Assembly: GCA_000934455.1 (NCBI GenBank)
Contig: KN889801.1
Coordinates: 12,330-36,717, forward strand
Source: Apostichopus parvimensis
Taxonomy: Eukaryota; Echinodermata; Holothuroidea; Aspidochirotida; Stichopodidae
DNA: 24,388 nucleotides
Direction: 5' to 3'
Numbering within the stretch: the first letter of the stretch is position 1; each line of letters begins with the position of its first letter. The translations under genes were made by a program, and so were the position numbers. Below the pieces are notes generated by a model. It saw only the letters and a list, made by a program, of their open reading frames with translations, had not been told where the DNA came from and made no database searches. This document shows positions 1-12,180 of this stretch, piece by piece.

Positions 1-385
1 AGGACAACTACTGTATCCCTTTGGTCCAACTGTGTGAGGCGAAGAATAACTCTTAATTTTGATACTGCATTGGACATACCATATTACTTTAAACCATAGG
101 CTGAAGGAAACCTTGATGTTCATGCTTTGTTAGATGGGCTACACACATACAGTATATATACTAGAAGCTTGTCCACTTGTAATTGAAGAGTGTTTTTTTT
201 TATATTTTTAACTCAAAATCTGATACTGTGAATAATTGGCTCACAGCATTCATAGAGCCTGGGTATATTTAAGAGGGGACACCTGGCTTTTGTAGAATTT
301 CTCCGTAAGTGACATTCTGACAAGACTAGGATGATCTGTATACATGTGAGCACGGAAGGTTCATTCATGACAAAGTTTGGTCACG

Positions 386-482
386 AGGAAAGGGAGGGAG
401 TGAGAAAGGGAGCTTGGGAAGAGAGGAAAGAGGGGGGGGGGGGGGAGGGAATGGGAGGAGGAGAGAAAGAATGCTGAGGAAG
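386..482 (+). repeat. Polypurine tract with long G run
   Basis: Almost uninterrupted A/G sequence (GGGAGGGAGTGAGAAAGGG and similar) includes a run of about 14 G near 432-446. This is low complexity; no gene call is possible. Confidence 0.8.
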
Positions 483-1724
483 TTGAATGAATTTATGTCT
501 GACCAACGGTGACATGGAAGAGCTTGTTACGCCCTTCACTGATAACATTGCCCATTTCGAGAATTAAAGATTTCGATTTTAATAGTGACTTGCAACCTTC
601 GACTGTTTAATACTCTAAAGACCTGTTCACCCTATTGAAACGAAGAAATGGTGTTGTATTGTGATTGAGGCTTCCTTAGCTACACTGGGTCATAATTTTC
701 CCCTCTTCCTGCTTTACTGGATTATAGTCTTAGAGCATCACAAACTTGTTACTCCCACGAGTAAACAACTTTTGATCGGTAAGACTGCCGTAGTGTATCA
801 CAATAAACATGTTCAAATTTGGATAACATTTTGCTGCTTTATAAGTAGTTTTAAAAGTGATGGTCCTGTAGCATGCTAAATTTAGGTACATGCTCAACAA
901 AGACACATCTGAGAAACGTAATATTTTCCTCACCACAAAGAGATTCACGTTTCAATAGAAACTCACACACTCCACACACTTCAATAAATTTCAAACCTTC
1001 TGTAATCTTTATTCCCACAACACTGCTCTGTTTGCATAATAATTCAGTCTGTATTTCTCGTTTGTCGTTCTGATGCTGTACGTTCTGCCCGGTTTGTTCC
1101 CATGCACTGCCAATTCCAGACAGTCAATATTTCCTGTCAAATGGCAACCAACTTCTTTTCAAAACACTAAAACAGATTTTGTACATGTTTAATACCCCTA
1201 TTGTTTGGAGATCATTTACCCGCAATGATAACGGCTGTTTTCTACATTCGGAACTGGAATCTTTTCTGCTTGATGATCTTGCAACTAAATTATTATCTCT
1301 TTTTTATTTTTGTTGATAGCTTTGTTCCATTTTGTGGGGTTGGGTTCCACTAAATCCATTCCAAGCATCCAGAGGAATAAAACTTAAACTGGTAATTAAA
1401 TATATGGTCTTCTATATAAGACAACAACCACTAATTGAAACAAAGACTAGATAACAAATGGGCATTTCTTTGTTCTGAGGGTATGCAATATTTATGAGGC
1501 AGAAAGTTGAAACAGAGTATTAATTATAAAATGAAAGTTCAACAAAAGTGGGTTCATGGTGCTAGAGATATAGGCCAATACACTTGGAACAAAGGGAACA
1601 AGAACTTTCTATCTTTGTCAGGACTGTTAACATTATGAAAATACATTTAAACAATGAAGATAGCCTATGAACAAAGAACACATGTATGTGAACGAACACT
1701 GTGACTTTTAACAAAGTGCGGGGC

Positions 1725-1830
1725 TAGATGAGGATGGGGAGGGGGGATTGGTGGCTGGGGGAGAAAAGTGGATGGAATGGGGGAGAGGGATGGATAGGGT
1801 TGGGATGGGATGGGAATGGTGGGAAACAGG
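1725..1830 (+). repeat. G-rich low-complexity tract (GGGATGG-type)
   Basis: Repeated GGGGA, GGGATGG and TGGGG words account for the Gly/Trp-rich open frames in this stretch. It has several closely spaced runs of three or more G on the plus strand. Confidence 0.75.
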
Positions 1831-2163
1831 AGAAATGCTCGTGCATGTACTACCACATTTACAGTGTAATGCAGTTTTTAGTTCACAAGAAAGACTTAAT
1901 ATTCACATTCAACAACAAGTGCAAATTGTTGATACAGGTCTGCTGATCGAAAGAAAATGGGGCTGACAACATTGTTAAAGGTTGGTATTAAACTATCAAG
2001 ACAATTTATTGTAGCATTCTTCTTATTCCTTTTTTTATTGTGGGGGTTGGTGGAAGGGGTCAATCTCTCTTTGCTTTGTAAAACAATTGCCTCAACACTT
2101 GAATTCTTTCAATCGTTTCTTTTCTTTCTTAATTTTATGACCATGCACACTTATTTCATGGAA

Positions 2164-2394
2164 GGAGAGTTAGCTCAGTGGTTAACGCTGGTGCCTTTCA
2201 ATCATAACGTCCCGAGTTTGAGTCAGTCTAAGATTAATGTATGTCGTCCAGTTACAGAGTTGTTGACAATTGACAATTCATAATTTAAATATGAATCTAA
2301 GAGACTGACTTCGGTCAGCTTGCGGCATTGATAAGCCTATGATGGCTTCTTCGCGAGTTCCTGCTTGCAGGAGGCACTAAAATACATACATACA
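2164..2394 (+). mobile_element. tRNA-derived SINE, copy 1
   Basis: The head reads GGAGAGTTAGCTCAGTGG, with an A-box-like TAGCTCAGTGG, followed by a B-box-like GAGTTTGAGTC about 45 bases later. A body shared with three other copies in the window follows: TAATGTATGTCGTCCAGTTA, then GACTGACTTCGGTCAGCTTG, then GAGTTCCTGCTTGCAGGAGG. It ends in a short ATACATACATAC tail. I see no clear target duplication. The overlapping frame 1957-2283 is not a gene. Confidence 0.85.
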
Positions 2395-4737
2395 AGACTA
2401 TATACAGAATAAAATTATCCCTTCTGGGTAAGTATTTTTTCCCCCCTTTCTTTTGTGTCTATTTTGGTTATTCTTGTACCGAGATTTCATTAGATTTTCA
2501 TTATTCAAAATTTCAGATGGAATTCATGTGCTACCTTGACACAAATCATATCAGATTGGAGTCCTATAATCCCTACAGGGCAGTATTGTGTTCTCACCGA
2601 ACAGTTAAAATACGCCCTAATTAAGTACTAACGGACCTTACTATCTGAAGTGCATCTGACTTTGCAGACTATAACGACCAAGAAATTCATCTTGATGTAT
2701 TTACCTGGCTAACCAAGTACAATTTGGGTAATTAAAGTGAAGAAAGTTGCTCTCCATATAACAACAGAGATTGTGAAATACTTGAGAAATTCCATAAGTG
2801 GTTAATCAATATCATACAGTAACTTAGAAGAGCATGCATTGTTCAACTTACACCATAATATTATATTTAATAATTCTTCTCCACACCTGTGTGCTTTCAA
2901 ATGATACAGCAATGCCTCCAGCCAATACCACCGGACGACAACACTGACCAATGTCCGTCAACGGTCAATAATTTATGTCCGTCAATACCATATTTTCTCC
3001 AGCAAAATGATAGGCTAGACAATATACATGAAGATACATTATCAGTGATGTCATCAGCTTGCAATCACTACTATTGTTCCTATCTGACATTGAAAATGGA
3101 CAATTCTTACAGTTACCCTGTTAGACAGTACCACTGTGGTACTACAAATCCAACTATCCATTCCTTTTCATTCTTACCTACCACTTCTCCTTGTGCTCCC
3201 TTCACAGGGAAGATAAGTTCCTGTCCAACAGCGAATAATTCACAGGTAGAGAAACCCCCCTCTCTTAGAAAGAATGTCAGATGTCCCCTCCTCTCATTGA
3301 TTCAGTGTTGTAAGATCAGGGAGCTGGAGTAGTATGCTCCCTGGTAAGATGCTACTGTACAGTGTAGTATGCAATATAATTTTACCACTTTTCTTGTCAT
3401 GTTTCTTCCATCCATGAGCAGGGAGGATGCCATCATGGAAGTATTTACCCTTAACAAAAACTCACTTACAGAGAAGGTCATCTAAACCACAAGTTTAAAG
3501 GTCCTCTATATATTGCCTCCAAAATATGAAAACTTTACAAAAGTACTGTCCTCTTTGAAGTCTCCAAGCATTCCAACATTATTCTCAGATATCCAGCGGT
3601 AGGGAGCGGATGTATTAACGATTAATTATTTCAAGGAAGGAAAATTCAAAGTAGGATCATGAGATAGGGTAGGTACAATGGGGTGAAAACGCTTGACCAC
3701 AATGTGGACCAATTTGACGGTCTTTGGGTTTAGTCATATTATCAAAACTGATACACTTTCAAAGCGATCCTATACACACCTTCAAAAGCAAATGTGATAC
3801 AGTTATCCCAGATGTTGTCAGCCCCTACAATCACTGAACCTTCTCTCCTGTATGTGGACAATCTTCAGTATAATTACATTACTTTTAATTTACTTTATTG
3901 TTTGCATCAAATAATCAGCTTCTTAAATCTACTCTCCATCTTCTTTTGACAATACCAGCTTACAAAATTCAACCCAAATAGTGCAGCAGCCTCTTTAAGT
4001 TGACTAACAGTTCACAGGGTCAGTGTCCTGTGGTTATTGATTCAATAGCCCTCAGGGCAACAAGACAAATTTGCCTCTGAATAAAAAAGAGTTATAGAGC
4101 TCTAACAAGAAGAAGAATCGCATATTGAGCACTAAACTTTGTATTTTATACTGAGTGTAAAACTAGACAGGATTCAACATCTTATTCGACCATATGAACA
4201 TGCTTTTTTTAAGTCCAAACTTGTATTTAAAGTTGCAACTAAAAATGCATTTGTGATAGCAATCAATTCCAGATAATCAAAAAGCACCAAGAGTTTCTTG
4301 CTGTAAAATGTCCTTCAAGTTTCTCCCTAAGTTCTGAATACCAAAACCAGAGCCAAACTGCCACAGGAATGGCATCTAATTGCCACATCAGAGCCATATC
4401 AATTATTCAAGTAGTACCTACTCTTTTGAGTTCCATGCAACCTTGACTAAAGCCATTTGTTAATGGCTAGTTTGACTGTGTTCATCTTGGAAAAAATATT
4501 TAACGTTGCTGTTACGTAACAAACCCAACCAATAACAATGCATGACAATAACCAGCTTGACTACAATTCAGAATTCACTCTCTTGTTGCACATGTTTCCT
4601 GACAACAATTGAAGAAAATACAACTAATACAATGCCATGTCTTTCTGCAGATAAGAACAACCTTGACACAAAAATCCTATGCAATCATTGTGAAAGTAAC
4701 CTGAGGGATTGCTCCTCCCTCCCCCACCCAGGGGACT
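2395..4737. other. No gene recognised; stop-poor segment 2889-3345 of uncertain status
   Basis: One plus-strand open frame of 147 codons (2889-3332) is longer than most chance frames here, but it has no recognisable domain and ends in CKIRELE. The minus strand over 3100-3300 is also open for about 65 codons with no Met. The plus frame carries a duplicated TGTCCGTCAA word near 2953 and 2977. The remainder is AT-rich with nothing identifiable. Confidence 0.4.
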
Positions 4738-5282
4738 GATGATGGTGATGGTGATAATGATGGTGGTGATGGTGATAATGATGGTGGTGATGGTGGTAGT
4801 GGTGATCGTGGTAGTGGTGATGGTGGTAGTGGTGATAATGATGGTGATAATGATGGTGGTGATGGTGATAATGATGGTGGTGATGGTGGTAGTGGTGATC
4901 GTGGTAGTGGTGATGGTGGTAGTGGTGATAATGATGGTGGTGATAATGATGGTGGTGATGGTGGTAGTGGTGGTGGTGGTGGAGATGGTGGTGGTGATGA
5001 TGATGGTGGTGGTGATGATGGTGGTGATGATGGTGGTGCTGGTGGTGATGATGGTGGTGATGATGGTGGTGGTGGTGATGGTGATGGTGAAAATGATCAT
5101 GGTGATGATGATCATGATGATGATTGTGATGATGATGATCGTGATGATGATGATCGTGATGATGATGATCATGCATGATGATCATGATGATGATGATGAT
5201 CATCATCATGATCATCATGATGATCATCATCATCATGATCATCATCATGATCATCATGATGATCATCATGATGATGATGATA
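4738..5282 (+). repeat. Trinucleotide satellite (GAT/GGT)n grading into (GATCAT)-type palindromic repeats
   Basis: About 540 bp is built almost entirely of GAT, GGT, AGT and AAT triplets. A block of about 93 bp containing GGTGATCGTGGTAGTGG occurs twice (GGTGATC at 4801 and 4894), so there is higher-order structure. From about 5095 the sequence becomes GATGATGATCAT and finally mixes GATGAT with ATCATC, making it self-complementary. The frames of 180-194 codons over it (His-, Val-, Met- or Ile/Thr-rich) are products of the repeat, not genes. Confidence 0.95.
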
Positions 5283-5999
5283 CATGGCTATAAAGAGCAG
5301 AATTCCAAAACCCTAAGCAGATCATATAGTACTTGTTGAAAGAATGCAAAATGATAACTCACCGAGTTGCTCATAATCTTAATGAAGACTGTACTGGCAA
5401 TATCATTAAAAACACCAGAAGAAGCACTTCTTAAGCTTCAATGCACTCGAGTGGAAGGCCATTTAATTCATTAATAATGTCACCATCTCCGCAAAGCCAA
5501 AGCACTCCCAGGTTCAAGAGTAATTAAATACTTAGAAGACACATATGGCTGCTCAAATCAAACGAGGATTAACAGTTGCATGTATAGCTCTATGTCATGA
5601 TGTAACATAATAACAGAAGCACGAATCCCACACGTGTGCACAGAAGAGAAACGAATGCAAGAAAGTATGGTAAAATCCTATTGAGAACCTATTCATATGC
5701 AAATGAACTTAAGTAAATTTAATCAACGAGAACATTTTCAAATGTGCAAACAGAGACAACAGCAGGTGGCTGTGACTAAGCAAATAATGTCTTTGCTTTC
5801 AAAACAAACAGAATGGTAGTTTAGATCAATGAAGTACAGCCCAGTGAGCACTGCAATTTATGAGCCAAGTAAGGACTTTACATTATCTAGGAGTCTAGGA
5901 GCCTATAATATGTAATATCCAATGACATCATGCACGGCATCCTTCGCAGTTGTGTTCTTATCAGCCAACTTTGGAACTTTTAATTTTCTTCTGATCATT
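5283..5999. other. No feature recognised
   Basis: AT-rich single-copy-looking sequence. A donor-like GTGAGTTATC sits on the minus strand at 5343-5352 after an open stretch of about 25 codons, but the stretch has no domain and its phase does not match the lectin gene. Confidence 0.4.
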
Positions 6000-6243
6000 T
6001 TTTTCCCCTCTTTTTCTTTTGTTCTTTCTCATTTCATTTCAATTTTTCATTTTTCTATCTCTTCTTTTTTCTTCTTTTATTCTTTTTGCTTCTTTTCTTT
6101 TTTCTTCTTTTTCCTGTTTTTTCTTCTTTATTTTTTCTTTCCTGTTTTTTCTTCCTTTCTCCTCTCTTTGTTTTTTCTTCTTTCCTGTTAAATTTTCTTC
6201 AATATTTCTTCTTTCCTTTTTTTTCCTCATTCCTGTTTTTTCC
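6000..6243 (+). repeat. Polypyrimidine tract, about 240 bp
   Basis: T/C-rich sequence composed of TTTTCTTC and TTCCTGTTTTTTC-like words, with very few purines. It explains the Phe/Ser-rich plus frames and the Lys/Glu-rich minus frame over this interval. On the sense strand of the lectin gene it is polypurine. Confidence 0.9.
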
Positions 6244-6283
6244 ACCAAGTTTGGTACTGTAAGTTTATTTTAGTTTCAGTTAG

Positions 6284-6400
6284 TCTCTGAAGAAGAACCT
6301 CCTAGTAACGATAGTCTTTTCAGACTCTCTAACTTTGACATATTTACCTACACAGGCTGTTTGTGGTAGATAAGCAGTTTGCTAATAGTATCTTCTCTCT
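6284..6400 (+). repeat. Dispersed repeat with CTCTGAAGAAG motif, copy i
   Basis: It begins CTCTGAAGAAGAACCTCCTA and ends with CAGGCTGTTTGTGG followed by TAGATAAGCAGTTTGCTAA. The same order of words recurs at 12181-12300 and, inverted, at 14522-14617. It is probably a fragment of a transposable-element family; the type is not determined. Confidence 0.65.
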
Positions 6401-6719
6401 TTAATGTTGGTACTCTCTTATGTATTACTATTGATCCCACCAATGGATCATGTCAGAGAAAAGGTTTGTGTTGCAAACACACAGTTGAAATGCATACTTG
6501 CGGATAAGAATTTTGCAGAAGATGTTGCATATTACTGGAAATAACCAGACTTGCAAACATGACTACAAGCTAATGTAAATTGTCACAAGTATATCTGAAA
6601 TCTTATGCAAGCTTGAAAACATATTGTTATCCTGCAAACAGACAGTGCAAACTAGCACACACGTTTGCAACTTTACGTTTTATTTCATTATTGTTGTTGT
6701 TTCTGTTTTTCTCGTAGGA

Positions 6720-7270
6720 CTACCAGCAACCCTATACTAATAATAATATGATACTGCCATCAGTAACAGCCTCAACATTATTCAGTCATATGAACTGGAG
6801 TGTTAGCTCCAGGTTAACTGTTTAGGTGTTAGCTCATCGGTTAACGCCGGTGCCTTCCAATCATAAGGTCCCCAGTTCGAGTCACTCCAAGATTAATGTA
6901 TGTCGTCCAGTTAAAGAGTTGTACACAATTGACAATTCATAATCATGGACGTTAAAATATGAATCTAAGAGACTAACTTCGGTCAGCTTGTGGCTTTGAT
7001 AAGCCAATGAGGCTTCTTTGCGAGTTCCTGCTTGCAGGAGGATCTAAAATACATACATACAAATACAACTGTACATATATATATATATATGTACTAAACA
7101 GTTTGTCATCCATTAAGAAACATGAATGATCAAGTACAACTACCAACAACTAATACTACTAACAATATAATACTGCCATCAATAAACCTTCAACATTCTT
7201 CAGACATATGAACTGTACATATATACAAATGTACTATACAGTTTGTCATCCATTAAGAAACATGAATGAT
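6720..7270 (+). repeat. Tandem duplication, left copy interrupted by a SINE
   Basis: The left copy (about 6720-7130) and right copy (about 7139-7270) share TACCARCAAC, AATACTGCCATCA, CATATGAACTG, and GTTTGTCATCCATTAAGAAA followed by CATGAATGAT. The left copy has about 270 extra bases after CATATGAACTG; these are SINE copy 2. The right copy keeps the uninterrupted site CATATGAACTGTACATATAT. Confidence 0.85.
6798..7066 (+). mobile_element. tRNA-derived SINE, copy 2, flanked by AACTG target duplication
   Basis: It has the same body and tail as copy 1. It is flanked by AACTG at 6793-6797 and 7067-7071, while the right tandem copy at about 7211-7215 has AACTG once, confirming the insertion limits. 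The 5' end is unusual: a first head-like GAGTGTTAGCTCC (6798-6810) is followed about 27 bases later by a second head GTGTTAGCTCATCGG, suggesting a partly duplicated head. Confidence 0.85.
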
Positions 7271-10200
7271 GCTGAAACATGTCGGCTTGGCATTCATGCA
7301 AGAAGGTACTATGGTCCGTGACTACTGTACGTGCAACTCCACCGACAGAAATTGTTCTATTGCACTTTTGATTTCATCGGACTATTAATAGATGAAGAAG
7401 TTCATTGCTCACATACCACGCCACATCCACCCTGCATTCTTTCTCCTGTAATTGAACACTGGCCCCCTCAGGGGTCAGTGTGTTATCAGAATCTACATTA
7501 AAATACACAAGAATCATACCCCGAAGAAGTGTAAGTTCACAAAAGATAATATTACTGATCAAAGACCACTAAATTATTTAAACAGCCTAAGAGAATATAG
7601 AATCCTGGAGAATCAAGCAAAGTAGTAAATTGGCAACGATAATTCAGTAATTAAAGGTATGTGGTAAAGTAACCAGGGGTGTATGAAGATCAGCTATATC
7701 TACTTCATATAGCAATTGACAGCAGCAAGTTTGACATTTTCATGTTGACATGCCATGTCAAAGGTCATGGTAAACAGGAAATCATGCTTGCCACAAAAGC
7801 AGTTCAAGTATCATAAAGAAGGGTTATCTCAGGAAATTATTTCTTGCTATGAGTTTTTTTTGTAGTTATTTTATTATAATTTTTTTTTGGGGGGGGGTGG
7901 AGGGTCTTTGTGTGATTTAAATTTTTTTTAACAGTTCTATTGCAGACAAAGGCTTTGTGTTATCTAATAGCACCTCCCTGGTTACACTATCCAGGATTCT
8001 CATCATATCAAGAAATATATATTCATTGATATGGTAAAAGTGGAGACAGAATTTAATCTACCGTGACAGGATGAAACATTCTGAGAAATATGGAACATTT
8101 TCATAAAATGCCTTCTGACATGGCAAGGAAATGTCAAGCTATGTATCTTGTATTGAGTTACAACTTTGATACAGTCTGAACCGAGCCATGTTATATTCTG
8201 AAATTTATTATTTGAGTATCCACCAATCCAGGCTAAGTAAAAGATCTTTGTGGTTTCCACTATATTGTAAGTAATTACCAATTTTAATCAAACATAAAAG
8301 AAATATTGTGTCCCACACAATTGTAACTGTAACGTTTTATTGTTGTCATTTGCAGGGCCTTAAAATTGATGGCTTTTATTTAAAACTGCCTCAATAATGG
8401 AATTTTGGTGGACCAGAGTAGTAGCAGACTACCTAAGTACGATCATTCTTTTGATGATCTAGTAAGGTACCATAAAATTATTGCAATTTTTGATACATTA
8501 TATTTCTTTTATTGAGCAGGTTATTGGTTATAGACGAAAGTTTGAATAGATGTTGATCATAGGAAAATCCATTATGCAACTTTGAGAGTTTTGTGGTTTG
8601 TGCAGTTTATTATCAAATAAATAAACATTAAAAGGTATCTGCATTTGTCAGGGAAATGGCCAATTTGAATTATAATAACATACTTGCAGTGCAGTACATG
8701 TGGTACTATCAAATTATTAACACTTAGATGTAATATAAACAGCTTTAATTAAGATTACTAAAACATAGTCTTATTGTTTAAGAAACATTTACACAGGAAC
8801 TAATATATATTTAACTTAAAATCTTTCGGTCTTTTAATCAATTTTGTAATTTATTTATTAATAAACACCTAAAACTCTAAAGGCTCTATTTTTAAAAGAA
8901 CACTATGCAGTGCATCTGTCCAATTTGTGATGTAAATGAGGCGATTTGAAAATGGGAATAAAAATGCTTTCATGAGATTCCAAATAAACTGTTCCCTGTG
9001 ATTCATTTTTTAAGTTAAATTTCTTTTTGAGCCCAAGAGATGACTTGGTAAATAATTCGAAAATTCAAAACAATGCTACATACCTCTTTACTAATGATCA
9101 GCCAAGTTGTTTACAGACACATTTGATAAACAGTCTTCAGTATTCCTCAGCAGTCTAACTTGTCTAAGCCAAAATACCAATGTTCAATATTGATATATTT
9201 AATGCACAAATCACTTCCATAGGAACTCTTCACTTGAGAATGAGGATAATCATAATTCATTAAAAGTTCAAAGGTTAAAAAACAATAACAGCAAGAGAAC
9301 TGTTGTGATAATGTGAGATTTTAATTAGCCTTCAATAAAAATGTTCTAATTACTTTAGCAACATTCTTTCTTCAAATGTCATAGCCGCCTTCATTTTGAT
9401 GAGCATCCATTTCCCTAATTGACATAAAATGTCCAGGTTTTATTATTATTTAGGCAAAATGTTCAGGGTGACAGTGAAGTAACGTAATGAACACTTGTGT
9501 CGTAAAACTGTGTGTGTCTAAAGAATGTGACCACGACAGAAGAAAACAGAATATATTGCTGGTATAACTATAGAGGGTGCTATACAGAAACTTTCAATAT
9601 TTAGAGGGCAGCAGGTAATAATATATTGTATCAATTTTTAATTTGATCTACTACATCAAAATTTCATCACTAATGTTGGAAAAACTCCTGAAATTGAGCA
9701 AAATGTTTGGCAGATAATTTTTTTCCCCCTTCTTCTTCATGGTTCTGTAAATCTGTCCCAGCTAGGACTTTCAAAAGGTAAATAATATGCAAACTTATAA
9801 TCAAAATAAAAAACTGTGTTATTTTGAAAGTTTTGCCTGACTTTGTATTTGCTTGATATTTTTAGTACTGAGGAGAAGCTGCATTGTCTATATCATGCAG
9901 AAATGACATTACTTAGACAAACCATTGCTGAAATGGATCAAAATTTGCTCCTGACATGCTAATACTTGGTTATGACAGAAATAGCCAAACATTGGGATAA
10001 GAAGATGCTCTCTTGGTGGATAATCAAACACAAAGTTTCACAAGGACCTTTAATCATTTTTGATCAAAATAGGTCAAAATGACTGAAATAAAAATGATAA
10101 TAAATATATCAAGTCTGTCAAAGTATTCCAGGTTTTACAACACATTTCTTTAATTTTGTCAATTGGTTGCATTTCTTATTGTATTTCATAACTCTTCTCA

Positions 10201-12030
10201 CCTTTCCTTTCATGTTCCTCTGTTACCTACCTACTTACTGCAGGATTTAGAGTATAAAATTTTGCATAGCGCCCTCTATATTGACAAACTGTAAAAGTAT
10301 TGATAATTTAATTTTTTTCATTCACAAGTTAAGCAACTATCCAAGTTTACCGTACAAGTCCTTCAAATTTTCTTTCCAAACTTTGTTCTTTTTTTCCTTC
10401 ATATTTTCATTTATTTTAAATCTCTGAGGCATGAATGCATAGCTACCAGAAACTACCCCTTAACACTGCTACCAATTTTAACTGGCACACTGTCAATTAA
10501 CAGACGGCACAAAAACTGAGGGATGAGCGATCTGGGGACCAACATCCCCACCCCCGGGACAAACATCCCCACCCCCTTCCACTTGTATTTCTTTCTTTTT
10601 CGTTTTATCTCCAACTTGAATAAAATTGCAATGGGATTTGTTTTTTATGACAATGAATGATACCTTTTTATCTATTCTTCAATTTGTGAAAAAAAACAAT
10701 TCTGACAGTTTTTTTGGTGTCTACGCCCCCTGGTTTCCACTCTAGGATTTTCCCCATTTTTTCCACTGTTCTAACACTCCTGCCTAAAGTACTAGATCCC
10801 ACTGGCCACCAAATTGGCCACCTACCCTCCTCTCCCCCCCCCACCCCACACCACCCCACATCTCCTCCCACTCGATGTAACTTTGCAGGGCATCGTCGCC
10901 ATCCTAATAGCAAGCTATTCGACACTTGACATTCACATCTTGTTATTCATATTTAACATTCTATTTTGAACTCCTGTGTTAATACCCTGATAAACCAATA
11001 CTACCTTACACCTGAACCTATCAATACTTTTCATGATAAATATGTCATTTCCTAAATTTCACTTCTATTATAGTCCTGAACAAAGATCAAGTTCAAGATC
11101 AAAGTGATTTGATGTCATCGGCCAATTAAGTTGAGCAAAATGGAACCCAGCAGCAGAGCACAAACAGGTCCCCCCCCTCCCCACCGCATCATCAGCGACT
11201 GTCTCTCTCATTGCAAAAGCCGCAAAACCTTTGAGTTGGAATGTTAACGATGATCATTAGTAGGACTATTACAGTTGGGCTGCGTGCTTGATGACTGGTC
11301 CATCAAAGAGTCTGGTTATTTTAATTGACCGGGTTCACTTCAACCTACATCCAGCCATCTACCTAGATATTAAACAGGAGACCTTTGGACTCAATATTGA
11401 CAGCAATGAAATAAATAAATAGGTGTAATGTTACCAAGATTCTACGGAAAGACAGTTTTGAATGTTCTCTTTGATCGGTATCATGCTGGCTCAGAATAGA
11501 GCTGGCATTAATACTGGACATGGATGTGATTGTCTATCTTTTAAACTAAAAATAAAGACATAGGGGGGGGGGGACTTGATAAAAACATAGCCTGGAGAGG
11601 ACTAGGGAAGAGCCATGTTTTTCTTGGTTTTTCTTGTACAAAGTACCAAAAATTTCTAGAATTTTGGGTAAAACCGTGAATGCCTCTTCACAATTGGGGT
11701 TTATTCCCTAGTTTAATATAATGAACAATTTTTTTGTTCAGAAATGTAAATCAATTTCAGTGATTAAAGTTTCACTGAAATTGGTCGAGCTAGGACATGT
11801 GTATATTTTTACACCCCCCCCCATATTGCATTTCCACCCACATACTACTTTTTCAATAAAATATTTTTGCACTAACAGCTATTAAGCGATTTCATTAATT
11901 TCTGCCAAACCTTTTGTGAAGAGAATTAAAGATTTGTCCCATTAATGTTAATCACATACAAACCCAACTAATGACCAATTCAAACGCTAGTAAAACTAGA
12001 TTCTTTGATCTCTTTGATATAAATATGTTA
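7271..12030. other. No gene recognised; AT-rich with homopolymer and C-rich patches
   Basis: It holds T and G runs near 7854-7905, a C-rich patch at 10545-10580 and another at 10828-10875 (the source of Pro-rich and Gly-rich frames at 10668-10929), and a G run near 11564. The minus frame at 7374-7562 (62 codons, with segment GMILVYFNVDSDN) has no convincing exon borders or domain. The minus frame at 8003-8281 likewise shows nothing. Confidence 0.45.
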
Positions 12031-12031
12031 A

Positions 12032-12075
12032 ATCTAGAGGATCTGATGTGTTGATCCTGCTTGGATCTTCTTTAG
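12032..12075 (-). repeat. Degenerate inverted copy of the CTCTGAAGAAG repeat motif
   Basis: Read on the minus strand it is TCTAAAGAAGATCCAAGCAG followed by GATCAACACATCAGATCCTC. This matches the hairpin module at 14625-14665 (GAAGAAGATCCTGCTAGGAT) with substitutions. It faces the plus-strand copy at 12181. Confidence 0.55.
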
Positions 12076-12180
12076 AAACAGACTGAAACAAGAGGACATA
12101 AATAAAATCAACAGATGGACAAACAAATTAATTATAAACACCGAATAATGAAATGTGCTCTGTATTCATATTTCAGTCCA

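Larger units (their letters stand above)
1..2163. other. No gene recognised; low-complexity tracts
   Basis: Several open frames of 60-72 codons occur (for example 661-948 on both strands) but they overlap each other, lack domains and look like chance. A purine-rich tract with a long G run lies at 386-482. A G-rich GGGATGG-like stretch lies at 1725-1830. The region may be the intron or 3' flank after exon C of the lectin gene. Confidence 0.5.

Noticed and set aside
661..1073. Three overlapping frames of 66-72 codons
   Set aside because: Length is within chance, they occupy both strands and none shows a motif.
2164..2230. Functional tRNA gene (A and B boxes present)
   Set aside because: The same head is attached to the same non-tRNA body and tail in four places, and the T-stem does not pair as in a true tRNA, so it is a SINE head.
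4624..5293. Open frames of 182-194 codons rich in His, Val/Met or Ile/Thr
   Set aside because: They arise because a trinucleotide repeat without stop triplets is open in many frames on both strands; no normal protein sequence flanks them.
5353..5430. Minus-strand exon candidate ending at GTGAGTTATC
   Set aside because: The frame is short, reaches an in-frame stop upstream, gives a phase-0 end unlike the phase-1 lectin exons and shows no domain.
5922..6273. Phe/Ser-rich plus frames and a Lys/Glu-rich minus frame
   Set aside because: They are by-products of the polypyrimidine tract, with no domain or splice support.
7374..7562. Minus-strand exon candidate resembling a SEA-type strand (GMILVYFNV)
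   Set aside because: Similarity is to a few hydrophobic residues only; the acceptor is poor and phases do not match the lectin gene.
10668..10929. Gly/Trp-rich minus and Pro-rich plus frames
   Set aside because: They lie on a C-rich low-complexity patch and lack any recognisable domain.
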